From: Datisca glomerata
Taxonomy: Eukaryota; Streptophyta; Magnoliopsida; Cucurbitales; Datiscaceae
Length of the DNA stretch: 64,000 nt
Assembly (NCBI GenBank): GCA_003255025.1
Contig: QANY01011424.1
Coordinates: 783,135 to 847,134 of the forward strand
Direction: 5' to 3'
The notes under the pieces were generated by a model that did no database searches, had not been told where the DNA came from, and saw nothing but the letters and a program-made list of their open reading frames with translations. This document shows, one piece after another, positions 34,251 to 46,200 of this stretch; the stretch's first letter is position 1, and each line of letters opens with the position of its first letter. The position numbers and the translations under genes were made by a program.

Positions 34251-34670
34251 TCCCATATGTTTTAAAAATATTCTCTTTTTCTCTACATTCAGCCTCTCTC
34301 TCCAGTCTCTCTCTCTACGTTATGCCTCTATCTCTCTACGTTATCTCTATCTATGTTTTATCTCTCTCTACGTTCTCTCTATCTATGTTTTATCTCTCTC
34401 TACATTATGTCTCTCTCTACGTTCTGTCTCTCTCGCTATATTCTCTCTACCTTTTCTCTCTCTACGTTCTCTCTTTCTCACACAAATTGAATCTTCGAAT
34501 CAAACTGAATGTCCGAGATAGATCAAGTCTCAAAAATTGGCTGGGCATTGAAAACTAAATCGAAATCAACCAAACCCAGAACCAAATTCAGAACAATATC
34601 AAAATACACAAAATTAGATCTGAAATAGTTGGGCATTGAAAACTAAAATTGACTCAAACTAAAATCAATT

Positions 34671-34763
34671 GGGCCTGTGCAGACAGAAAAACCCAACTCG
34701 AGGGCCTATGCAGACAGAAAATTCCACCTCGAGGGCCTGTGCAGAAGGAAAAACCCACCTTTG
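34671..34763. repeat. 31-bp tandem repeat, three copies
   Basis: Three copies of a 31-bp unit beginning GGGCCTGTGCAGACAGAAAA, starting at 34,671, 34,702 and 34,733. The region is GC-richer than its surroundings and lies in the right half of the fold-back element. Confidence 0.85.
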
Positions 34764-35035
34764 ACAATACAAACAGACGAACACCGACGTCTTTCTCTCT
34801 CCTTTGGTCTTCGGGGTTTTGCTTTGCAAAGGAGAGATAGAGCGACAACAAGAGAGAAAGTAGAGAGGGGGCCAAAGATTTGGAACTCGTGAAGGGTAAT
34901 AATGTAACTTCAAAAACTTATTTTGAGTAGAGTGTGAGTCATGTGGTATAGATCAATCAAAATTAGTGAGAGGATATAATTTAGTAAATTGAGATTTTTA
35001 GGGGTATAATTCAGGTATAATTTAGATACGCACTT

Positions 35036-36766
35036 ATATAATTTATTTTTACATATTTTTATGCCCCTATACTATGTTTTTATTCAAGCACCTATAGGTT
35101 TTTTTTGTAAGTTTTGTATTTTTTTTCATTTTAAACGAAAAGCCTAGTTTTAGCGTCATCATTTATATGTGTTTCCTGATAAGTTAAAATTTATATATTC
35201 TAATAGATCATTTACGTGAGATATCAAATAGATTAAGTTCTTATTCTTTCTAATGTTAAATTCAAATCATATACACAAACTTTCATTGATACAAATTATC
35301 AATTGACGAAAAATTTGCGAGAATAGTTTGAATTTAATCATTCTTTCTAGTGTGTAATTGATACCTTCTCAGGTTTCACTATAAAATCGTCCAACCCAAT
35401 TTTTCCAAAGCGTTTATATTAACAAAGGCGAGGCCAGAAACTTAGTCAAAGAGGGGCAATTTGTTTTTACAAAATCCATATTTTTGGGGGTATAATACAA
35501 AAACGTATTTTAGATGTTTTAAATTATATTTATTACTTGTAATTGAAGGCTACTTCTTGAAAAATAAAGCCTAAAAAGGCTAATATAATTTGATAATTTT
35601 ACAAAAATGAATTGATAAATAGTATATAATTTGATAATATTATAAATTTAAAAGGGGATAAAACTTACAATTTACTATCAGATTTGAAGGGGTAAAGATA
35701 TACAATTTAGTAATTTATAAAATTGAAGAGGGACAAATGGTATAAAAATTTGGTAATTATGAATTTTATATAAATTAATATATAGTATAATGCAATCATA
35801 AAAATTAAAGGCGGCAATTGCCCCATTCCTCAACACATAGTATCGTCCATGTATATTAACTTAGGTTTTTTTTTAGAAAATTAAACCTATTTAATGTTAA
35901 GATAACTCAAAACTAGTTGCTTTTTGTAAATTGCAAAAAAGAAAATCAGAACTAGCTAAATCACAAGAAAGGATGTGATAAAACGTCTAAAGTTCATGAG
36001 GAGCAATTTTTCATTTGCCTTGACATGGGACCAACATGTTTTACTTGTCCCTATCAATTTTTTATCCGTCAAATGTCATGTTTGTGATTAAAATTCTATG
36101 GACATGACATTTTAATTTCATAATTTGATATATTTAATCTGTATTTTATCTAAAAATTCATTATGATTTTTGACATTTATAGTACTTGCTCGTTATCCCA
36201 AATAGTCTTAATCTTCATTAAGAAATCTATTTGTTAGTTTTTTATATACTTAATAATCCTAGTATCATACGAGGCATTTGCTCACATATAGATTATTAGA
36301 CAATAATACAAACTCAAACTATTTTTTATTCGACAATTGAGGTTGTTTTAGTAATTTAACCTCTTCACCTATAAATATATCTTTAAGAAAATCCCCCTCA
36401 TTCCATTAATAAAATTATTGTTCATTAGGGGCTATATCTAAGTTTTGTCTATAATATTATTCTATCACCTTAGATATTTAAAGTTTTAAAAAATTAAGTG
36501 CAGGCAATATGATCTTTAATTTCATATAGACTGTAAAGAGAAAATATTATATTCAAACTATAAATGAATTTTCTGCACCAATAAAGTCGCAGTAATTATT
36601 AATGAAAAATAATGAAAGGATTAGAGAGTGAGAGAGAGAGTGTAGTAAATACTCCAAGTGTTGCTTTTTGTTGTATTGAAAAAAATTGAATTCTCCCATT
36701 CATTACACGAGCCCTTATATAGGCCTCAAGGTGTAGATGAAATGATAATTTAATAATAAAATAATA
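35036..36766. other. AT-rich intergenic with LTR-like promoter remnant
   Basis: No gene. At 36,620-36,740, read on the minus strand, GGCCTATATAAGGGCTCGTG looks like a TATA box and start region as found in LTRs, followed by GAATTCAAT and a CTCTCTC tract. No partner repeat or internal domain is adjacent, so this is at most an LTR fragment. Confidence 0.3.
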
Positions 36767-38365
36767 GAAAATTTTTCAATATAGACAAGTTTAATAATAG
36801 TATGTTAAAAAATAAACGAGTTTAAAAAATTATAGGTAAATAGCAGGTTTCAGAAACGGGCAATAAATTTAGTCCATAATGCCCTTAATCTATATAAAGC
36901 AACTACACTGTAAATATTGATAAATCAAATGAAAGTTATTGATATACCAGTCTATATACTTATAATTAAGGAAACTATATATTTTTAATTTAAAATTTAA
37001 ATTTACCACATTATCAACACTACCGTAATAAATGATAATTTAGAAATAAGTTTAAATTTGTTTAGGAATAAATTATAAACAATAAATGTAAAATATGATT
37101 TCATAATGAAATTAGTATCTGAAAAAAAACGCCCAGCTATGAATATAAAAGTAAATCAGCTTCAATATTCATCTTTTTATGTCAATTAAATCAAAAAATG
37201 TAAGTCAATAGACAAAATAAAAAAAACTAAAATCCAAATATTGTAATTCATGAAATCAATGAAATAATACTGAAATTCTAAATGAAAGTTGAACAATGAG
37301 ATAACGAAAAATTAATTATTTTAAAAAAAATAAAAAACAATCTAAGATATTATCATAAAATATTTAAAATTTGGAAAATTCCTACAAATCAGCCTCAACA
37401 TTATCCTTCATCAATCAACTAATTAATGAAGTTTCCAAAATTAAATCAAATGTAAAAAATCTCACCGAAAATATCATTAACCATAAATCCATCAATTTTA
37501 AATTCCAATTTCTTGCAATCCCGCCTAAAATGATAAACAAAGAAGGTAAACGGTCTTCTAACAATTAATAATTAAATAAACAAGAATTTGAAATCCTGGA
37601 AACAAATAGGTTTCCATTTTATTTACCATAATTTCATGGAAACAATCGTCAACCACAGTTAATAGGTAAATAATCGTCAACCGCGTACAATAGGTAAATA
37701 GTCATCAACATCGTTCAATAGGTAAATAGTCATCAACATCGTTCAATAGGTAAATAGTCATCAACGACGTTCATGGAAACAATTTATTTACCCTAATTTC
37801 ATGGAAACAAAAGGTAAATAGTCGTCAACCATGTTCAATCGGTGAAACATATACGTTTTTTTTTTTTACATCAAATCTTGAAAAATTGATATATGAATTG
37901 TAGGTTCAAAAATAAGATGAATGATGAAGAAAGTTAATTACATGTGGACTGGTAGACCTAATGCCGAATTATGATATTTTTTCCATAACAATGAAAGATA
38001 ATCAATTAAACCGAATTAGCTAAAATTATGGAAATCGTCTTTATCTTAAATATTATCAATTGGTTATGGAAAAAGATATTTCCATAACCGAAAATCCATA
38101 ATTAGGGTAAATATAAATATAAATTTTGTATTCAATTTATCGTAAATATGTAAACTAATTTTTATTTATTGTACTAATTAATTATAGTGGAACCCACACA
38201 ACCAATCATTCGTAACAACTAATTGAGGAGAAATTTTTCAACATGAAATTAGGGTAGATAAACCGGTGATGTGGCATGCACCAAAAACTGATATTTACCT
38301 AATAAAAAAACTGGGTTATTTCATAACTCCTACTTCTGGACTTGTCTATTCCTTACAATTTCTTT
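36767..38365. mobile_element. MULE-like TIR element
   Basis: The left end begins GAAAATTTTTCAATATAGAC; the reverse complement of the right end reads AAAGAAATTGTAAGGAATAG. Both continue with GACAAG and, some 55 bases on, with TAGGTAAATA.CAG; overall about 65-70% identity over 85 bp. The 9-mer AAAATAATA flanks both sides (36,758-36,766 and 38,366-38,374), although its AT content weakens the evidence. The inside has no credible gene but carries a 28-bp tandem repeat. Confidence 0.6.
37655..37840. repeat. 28-bp tandem repeat
   Basis: Four copies of a 28-bp unit, TTCAATAGGTAAATAGTCAT followed by CAACATCG, with AATAGGTAAA at 37,661, 37,689, 37,717 and 37,745. A further diverged copy follows a TTCATGGAAACAA insert near 37,810. 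The repeated word TAGGTAAATA also occurs in the terminal repeats of the host element. Confidence 0.85.
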
Positions 38366-40095
38366 AAAATAATAAAAGGAGGGGAATGATCACTCCCTCC
38401 CCTATGTTTTTAAGGGTTTTATTACGCCTATAGGATCTCACCCATACTTATGAGATTTCTTGTCAAGCGTGGGCCCCTTCATTTCATCTATTCCCTTCAG
38501 CTGTCTCGTACCTCTATCTTTCAGTCACCAATTCAGCCGCAGCCACATGATCTTCTCTCGTGATTCAAATCCCCTTCTCTCCGTTCTCGTGCAGTGGAGA
38601 TCTCATCCCCGCCTCTTGATCGTTCCTTTCCGTCTCCGTGGCACAGTGGAGACTTTCTACCAGTTCATTTGGCTCTCATGCTTTGTTTATTCCCTTCAAC
38701 TACTATATTGTCTTGTCTTTCAACTATCGAATTAATCGTAATCATCCGATCCATCTCACGGTCCTGATCTCCTTCTTCCTGTTCTCACACGGTAGAGATC
38801 TTCTCGCTCCCTCTTTGGTTCTCCTTCGTCCATGTGTCATGCGAGAATTTGCCTGCTCATTGACCCCCATTACACTCAACAGATTTTTATTCGTTGAAGT
38901 GTAATGATCATTATTACGCCTGCCCGATTCTGTTGAAACATGCGACGTATTTTTTTTACAACTTTTTGATTGTTCGCTGTCAGTGATGGTTTCTCCTTTT
39001 CTGCCGTTACATTCTTCTGTTCCTATTTACAAATGCTTTGCGGTTGTCGAGCCACTTTTTTATTTGTTTGCTATCGATGGTGATTACTTCTCCTTCATTG
39101 CTATTACGTCTTCCCGTTCCCATTTACAAGTATTTCTTGGGAACACACACAGTTTTTCAAGTTGGTATTTGGCAGGCCATTGTCAATCTTCCCACTGAGG
39201 ATGTTGCTGCCAACTCTTCTGTTGAAAACATTGCCATTTATGTAACCATATTCGTTTGTATTTTTTTTGTAATTTTCATTTCTTCAAGACTTAGCAAAAT
39301 TTCTTTCTTCTTTATCTATGTAGCTCTTTTTTCGTTGTCAGGTTTTCCATTCATAGGGACTGGCTTGTTTGAAGATGACTTCTAGTTTTCTTTTGAGAAT
39401 GGCTAGTGATTGTAGAGTTTCTCCAGTTTTATTTGCTACAAGCCCATTGGTAGAGTTTTCTCATTTTCTTCAATACGAGCTCATTGATAGAGTTTCTCCT
39501 GTTTTTTCATTTTTCGTTTCCTTCTCTTGTACGTTAATATCCGTGATAAAAATGTTGTACAAGAATAATAACATAATAATTTATTGAAATGAGTAAGGAA
39601 TGAGTGTACCATTTCATAATTTCATCACAAAGGTTCGAGTTTGATGCCCCACATTCATTGTAGAATTTTTTCTGTTTTCCTTGCTACAGACTCATTGGTA
39701 GAGTTTCACCCGTTTCCTTGTTTTCCTTTTTCTCATTTTGTACTATTCATTTATATTTCTGTTCGATCAATGAGAATCGCTTTGTTTGTACAATTTTTCT
39801 TCTATTGAGCTCCATTTTTGTTGTACTTCATTTTTTTTTTCAAAGATTTAAGCAAAATTTTAGAGATCAAAATTCATTTCCATACCAACTTCAAGATTAA
39901 AACGGAATCCGTTCTAAAATACTTAGGAAAATTTTGGCTCCCAATTCTCTTGAGAATGGCTGTTTCTGTAGTAGAATCTATTGTCAAACACTTTTAGTTC
40001 AGTTTTCTTTTGTAACAGAAACCGCTCTCGTGACTTCGATCTTTGTTAAAGAACAAATATATTTTCAATTGTGAAATTCATTCCTGAGGATAAGA
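38366..40095. other. pyrimidine-rich intergenic, repeated GTAGAGTTTC words
   Basis: Several overlapping frames on the plus strand (38,460-39,590) are rich in Ser, Phe and Leu with no family similarity I recognise, and look compositional. A word of the type CTCATTGGTAGAGTTTCTCC recurs about four times between 39,410 and 39,720. The stretch may be the decayed body of a retrotransposon, but no domain is readable. Confidence 0.35.
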
Positions 40096-40099
40096 TTTT

Positions 40100-40680
40100 A
40101 ATTTTCTTTAAAGAGATAGACTTATGATCTGCTCGTTTAGGCTCAAATAAAGAACAACGACCCAAGTCTTCATTTTGTTCATTCTGAGAGAAAGACTTAT
40201 GAATTGTCTTTTTCCCAAGGACTTAGGTTCAAATGAAAAACCATGCCCCTCCTAAATTTTCATTCTAAGAGAAGGACTTATGAACTGCTCGTTTTCTTTT
40301 GAGATGAAGACTTATGTTCAAATAGAGAACTATGACCCCATTTTTATTATGAGAGAAGGTCTTACGAACTGCCGCTCCCAAGGACTTAAGTTCAAAATAA
40401 AGAACCATAATTCGTCTTCATTTTGAGAGTAGGACTTATGAATTGCCCCTCCCAAGGACTTACGCCCTTAGTTCCTTCTGAAAGTAGGACTTATGTATTG
40501 TCTCTCTCAAATACTTACACCCTTAGTTCCTTTTGAGAGTATGACTTATGAATTGCCTCTCCCAAGGACTTATGCCATTAGTTCCTTCTGAGAGTAGGAC
40601 TTACGAATTGCCCGTTTTCTTTTGAGATGAGGACTTAGGTTCAAATAAAGAACCATGACCCCATTTTCATTATGAGAGAG
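40100..40680. repeat. degenerate tandem repeat, CAAGGACTTA/GAGGACTTATGA
   Basis: A compound array with a unit of roughly 55-85 bp built from AGGACTTATGAATTGCCC, CTCCCAAGGACTTA, GTTCAAATAAAGAACCATGA and CCATTTTCATTATGAGAG. Six to eight units are readable, some lacking the middle block. It resembles in style the 65-bp array inside the gypsy element at 53,000, but the sequences are not the same. Confidence 0.75.
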
Positions 40681-41429
40681 TAGTTAGATTATGAGGTACA
40701 TAATATAAATTTTAAATAATATGCTATTGAAAGTAACGTGTTCAACTTATTGTATTTCTGAATTATAACCTATATTGACAAAAAAAATAATCACATTTTA
40801 TTTAAGTTTACATATACAAGAATAATTCAAGAAATATCATTACCATCGACATCTAGGATTATTCTTTACCAAACAGTACCAAGACGAAAAAAAATAGTAC
40901 CAAGACGCACCGACGGGACATTAAAATGAGGCATAGATTTCTACAAGTGCCGACTGCGAGCATACACAGAAGTCCAGCAAAGCCCACGTCAAATTGTACG
41001 GAAAATGGATACTAATTTTTCAAGCTTGGATATATTTTTTTAGTTTATAAAATAGTTTTCTTTTTTCAAATAGTTCATAAAATAGTTCTGAAAATTGCAT
41101 AATTTGGTGGCGGAATTAGATATTATGAGTAAATAATTAATAATCATAATTTGGTGGTGGATTAACAGGTTTATGGAGGCACTAATCTAATTGGGATATC
41201 TTGGTACATTTACAGATTCTTATCACTAACAACTCTATATAAAAAATAGATCTACATATCACAACTTAAATTTTAGAAATTATCAAATACAAATCAATAT
41301 TCTTTATGATTTGTTATAGATTATTGGAAATTATTCAAATCAATATTCATGACCTCTCTTGTTTTTTTAAACAATAAAATGGACATCGATATCCTATAGG
41401 CTGTGCATTTCTCATTGCAATCAATCATC
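40681..41429. other. AT-rich intergenic
   Basis: No gene, RNA or repeat structure recognised. Confidence 0.45.
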
Positions 41430-42160
41430 GATATTCACACAGGTTGTTCTTACTACTGAAGCTTTGGCTCTTCACTGGACTTTTGAACAATTTGCTATGC
41501 TCACAGGTAATGTTAGTATGAGTATTTTCTCCGATTTGTCGTGCTTAATCGATGATGTTAATAACAGTAATCTCACTTCACGGGACATTGCTCATATTGT
41601 TTCTGACATTATTCATCTCTCTAATGGGTTCACTAGGGTGACGTTTGATTCATTGCTCTAGGGTTGTTAATCGTCCTGCTCATGATTGTGCTACGATGAG
41701 TATTAAGTTGTCAGGTGATGTTGCTTCTTCAGAGTATAGTTTTAGGTCAATCTTTTACTTTCATGTTTCTTAATCCTCGTATTTTAACTAATATTCTTTT
41801 TCCTTTTATGGATTGTCCCCTTTGGAGTTTTTTTTTTCAGGAAATGTTTTAACGTGGCTAGTCAGATGATTCATTTTTGTTTTTCTTTTGCTTTGCTGGT
41901 TGAGGCTCCACTTGTGGTGATCCTTCTAGTTCTTTTTTCTTTTCTTTGCTTGGTTTAGGTTATATGAAGAAGGTGCTAAGGAGATGACATCCTAGCTGAG
42001 ATATCCTGGTGCGTCTACTGATTTTCTTATCATTCCCTAGTTTGTGGTTCTGTTGCCCTAGGGTATAACCCTTGAACTTCTATATTCTCCTATTTTTTAA
42101 TGAAGGACTATTTTGGATGAGGTGTTTTTCACCCATTCTCATTGACAAAAAAAATCATCG
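41430..42160 (+). pseudogene. LINE ORF2 C-terminal (RNase H-like) remnant and 3' end
   Basis: From 41,440 the plus strand reads VVLTTEALALHWTFEQ, then IFSDLSCLIDDVNNS, then HIVSDIIHLSNGFTRVTF and, after a frameshift near 41,660, RVVNRPAHDCATMSIKL. These are the conserved blocks of the RVT_3/RNase H-like domain that ends plant LINE ORF2 (EA.AL helix, SD motif, R..N..AH..A). A 3' tail follows, with CCTATTTTTTAATGAAGG near 42,090 and a short A tract near 42,149, as at LINE 3' ends. The rest of the element to the left is not recognisable, consistent with 5' truncation. Confidence 0.7.
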
Positions 42161-42758
42161 AAATGGGTTGTGTATCTGATATTGCGAGTAAATTTAAAAA
42201 AAATTATTGGATAAATACAAATCAATCGTTTGGATTAAATTTTAACAGTTAAGTTTTAGAGAAAGTTATAAGATTGTATGTACATTATAGAAACTAGAAA
42301 TCTAAGCATATTAAGTTCAAGTATTATTAAAATTGGATACTATCCTCTCATATTTGTTCAAACATGAAATGATCATGTTTCATATGGACCGTCCATCACG
42401 TTTTTAAGACCTTAGATTTTACTTTAAAAGAATAAGAAAAAAATATTATATCGTATTTTTTTGGATCTCCATGTTCAGTAGATATGAAATGTTCAAATAT
42501 GAGCCAACGCCTTGGTCTTTAAACGAATCCTATAATAGTATCGTCAACAGAATGAGATCCATTCCCCTTAGAATTATCATTATTGTGAGTATTTTTTGAA
42601 CACTTAAGGATGTATGCCACGTGCCCTTCCCTACCTCAGAAATAAAGAGCTCGAACTTGATCATAATATCCTTGAGCTATGCAAGCACAACAAAGTTGTT
42701 TAGAAGTCAATTATCATCTAAGACTGAGCTCGAAGAGCTTACCTCGCCAATGCCCAAT
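42161..42758. other. intergenic upstream of copia element
   Basis: No gene recognised; AT-rich, ending at the LTR start TGTAGCAGC. Confidence 0.4.
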
Positions 42759-43150
42759 TGTAGCAGCTTGGTGATTCAAAACTGAATTTAGAAATGATTG
42801 TTAGATGGATTGGATATATAAGACAGTAAAAGGATATTATAATCTGAATAGCTTATCACTTAGTTAGTTGCAGTTAGCTAGTTATCATTAAAACTAACAA
42901 CTACACCTATATGTAGTAGAAAGCTTTCGAGAGAAACCTGATGAGTTTCTTATATGTTTTGATCGTAAGAAAAGAAGCTGTAATTATGTAGTGGCTTTCC
43001 CGTGGAGTAGATTCAAAATAATCGAACCATGTAGACATTGTGTCTTTTACACTTTATCTGTTCTTTCTCCTTAGTCTGTTTATGAGTCCTCTAGTTCATA
43101 AACTCAGTAAGTTTTAAGTCTGATTGCAGTGAGTATTTTGGGCATTCTCA
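42759..43150 (+). repeat. copia 5' LTR
   Basis: It begins TGTAGCAGC and probably ends GCATTCTCA just before the primer site. It has GGATATATAAGACAG (possible TATA box) and TTCATAAACTCAG near the end. Compared with the right copy it lacks about 30 bases around TACTTTGATTAGTAAGC. Confidence 0.8.
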
Positions 43151-43298
43151 CCATAAATGGTATCAGAGCTTCTGATTGCAAGATCCAAAATCAAGAAATC
43201 AGATTTACTTTCTCTTCAAACTGTGTCTACAGTGTTGATAGCTGAAGGTTGATCAACAAAGAGCTACAGACTTTTGTAACAATCATAGTTGGATCAAG

Positions 43299-46200
43299 AT
43301 GTCAATACCTAAGTATGACATTGAAAAGTTTAATGGGAAAATGATTTTGGACTTTGGAGAATGAAGATGATGGTGATTTTAGGAAAAATAGGGCTTGATG
43401 ATGCATTTCTTGGTGAAGAAAAAATGCCTTCTTCACTGTCTGCAACAGATAAAGCCACCATTTTGAAGAAAGCAATGACTACCATAATCCTCAGTTTGAG
43501 TAACACTATCATGCGAAAAGTGTCTAAAGAAACTTCTACAGCATGCCTATGGTTGAAGCTAGAACATATGTTTATGACTAAGTCACTACCAAATAGGACA
43601 TATCTTAAGATAAATTTCTATGGATTCAAGATGGATGATGGAAACACAATTGAAGAAAATCTTGATGATTTCACAAAGCTGGTAATGGATCTATAAAGAT
43701 GATGAAGACCAAGTTATATTTCTCTTAAATTCACTGCAAAAAAGGTTTGAGACCTTCAAAGATACACTCATATATAGCAAGGATGTTCTAACACTAGATG
43801 ATGTTCTTGGTGCAATTCGAGCAAAAGAACTTGAGTTTAGTGTTACTAGGGAGGAATCATGAGTTGAAGAAGGATTGACTACAAGGGGAAGATCTGAGAA
43901 AAAAATAATCAAAGGAAGAAAAGTCAGCCAAGATCTAAGTCCAAAACTCAAAAGGAAAAGTTCAAATTCTTTCGTTGTCACAAAGAATGGCATATTAGAA
44001 GAAATTGTCTAGATAGAAAGAAAGAAGAACACACTGGTTCATGTAATACAGTAGTTGGAGATGATGGTTATGAAAGCTCAGGACATCTGGTTTTAGCAAG
44101 TGAAAGAAGCACATCTGAATGGGTGCTAGACATTGGCTGTTCCTTTCACATTTGTCCAAACCAGTCTTGGTTTGATACATATGAGTCCGTAGATGGAGGT
44201 AATGTGCTAATGGGTGATGATACTGCTCTAGACATCATCAGTAGTGGCACTATTAAGATTAAAATATTTGATGAGATTATACGGACACCAGAGAATGTGA
44301 GACATGTAGACAAACTTAAGAGAAACCTTATTTCTATTGGTGCGCTCGACAAACAAGCTCTAGTTACAAGGGAGAATGAGGAATAATCAAGATTCTTTTA
44401 GGTTCACTTGTTATAATGAAAGGAATCAAAAGAAATGGATTATACATCCTTCAAATGACTAATCAAGATTCTTTTAGGTTCACTTGTTATAATGAAATGA
44501 ATCAAAAGAAATGGATTATACATCCTTTCAAAGGACTAATCAATAGAATCCTTATTTCTATTGGTGCGCTCAACAAATAAGTTGTAGTTATAAGGGAGAA
44601 TGAGGAATAATCAAGATTCTTTTAGGTTCACTTGTTATAATGAAAGGAATAAAAAGAAATGGATTATACATCCTTCAAAGGACTACTATGGTTGGTACAA
44701 CAACAATCTCATCAAAGAAATCTGAAGACAAAATCAAGCTTTGGCATCTTAGAATGGCTCATATCAGTGAAAATGGACCAAAGAAACTGAGCAAACAAGG
44801 AGTGCTTGGTGATGTATGAATCAGTGCCTTAGATGTCTTTGAAACTTGTGTGTTAGGAAAAGCTTGCAGAGTCAAATTTTTGAAAAGGACAACATGTCAC
44901 CAAGGGGATTCTAGACTAAGGACTATTGTGGTTGGTACAACATCAATCTCATCAAAAAACTCTAAAGAAAAAATCAAGCTTAGGCATCTTAGAATGGCTT
45001 ATATCAATGAAAATGGACTAAAGAAACTGAGCAAACAAAGAGTGCTTGGTGATGACAAAATTAGTGGCTTGGACGTTTATAAGACTTGTGTGTTAGGGAA
45101 AGCTTGCACAGTCAAATTTGGAAAAAGACAGCATGTCACCGATGGGATTCTAGACTATGTGCACTCAAACCTGTGGGGGCTTACTAGAACATCATCACTA
45201 AATGGTTCAAGGTATTTTCTTTTTGTGATAGACAATTTCTCTAGGAAAGTTTGGGTTTCCATACTGAAAAACAAGAATGATATTGTTAAGAAGTTCATTG
45301 AATGGAAAACATTAGTTGAAAACCAAACTGGAAGGACTGTGAATCATATTAGAATTGACAATCGACAAAATTTTTGTAATAACCAGTTTAATGATATCTG
45401 CAAGAAGTATGGCATCAAAAGACAATATACTGTTGTAAACACTCCTCACCAGAATGGTCTTGCTGAGCGGATGAATAGGACACTGATAGAAAATGTAAGA
45501 TGTATACTGCTTTATGCTAAAATGCCTAAAAGTTTTTGGCAGAAGTTGTAGTTACAACAACACATTTAGTGAATAGAAATCCTTCTAGAGCTATAGACTC
45601 GAAAACTCCAGAAGAATTATGGAGTGGAAGACCTACATATTACTCAAAACTAATTTTTTTGATGTACAACTTATACTCATATAAAGCAGGAAAAGCTAGA
45701 ACCTAGAGCATTAAAGGGAGTGTTTCTAGGGTATCCTGAAAGTGTTAAGGGCTATAAGCTCTAGTGCAGTGATGATAAAACATCAAAATGTATTATGAGC
45801 AAAGATGTGGTCTTTAATGGGGCTGAGATGTTAAAACCAAGGAAATAATAAGCTGAGACCTCAAAGTCTGGTGTTAATGATGACATAATTCAGATTAAGG
45901 TGAAGTGTGAAAATCAGCATGAAGTAAATGCAGAAGAGACTCAAGAGCAAGCTGTGATTGGTGAAAATCATGAGCTTCATGACTACATCTTTATAAGAGA
46001 TAGAGAAAAAGGTAAATAAAAGCACACAAAGATATGGATATGCTGACATACTGCTTTTACATTGATAGCTGCAACATAAGTTTTTAATGGTGAGCCAATA
46101 TAATTTAGTGCAGTAATGAGAAGTGCAATCAATGAGGAGTGGATGCCAGCAATGAATGAGGAATATGACTCATTGATGAAGAATAAGACCTGGAAATTGG

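Larger units (their letters stand above)
32598..35035. mobile_element. long fold-back TIR element with duplicated left end
   Basis: The right end (about 34,800-35,035) and the left end (about 33,058-33,245) are inverted copies about 190-230 bp long. Shared blocks, read inward, are TATACCCCTA.AAATCTCAAT, TAAATTATA, CTCTCAC and then a CTCTCTC..TTCTCTCTTG tract. The left end also exists as a second copy about 424 bp upstream (32,598-32,740). Inner segments with GAGAGAACGTAGATAGAG (33,480-33,560) and its complement (34,290-34,480) prolong the inverted symmetry. Between the arms lies a minisatellite. No transposase or clean target duplication was found; a MULE-like or fold-back element is likely. 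Confidence 0.65.

Noticed and set aside
34135..34558. Two overlapping open frames on the plus strand
   Set aside because: They read the minisatellite and the adjacent CT-rich repeats; repeats, not proteins.
37655..37840. CRISPR-like direct repeats (28 bp period)
   Set aside because: Units are contiguous with no unique spacers, and the genome is a plant; a plain tandem repeat. The same applies to the 30-31 bp array at 33,625-34,250.
38460..39590. Series of overlapping plus-strand open frames that might be a gene
   Set aside because: Frames change every 200-300 bases, composition is pyrimidine-driven and no domain or splice-consistent joining was found.
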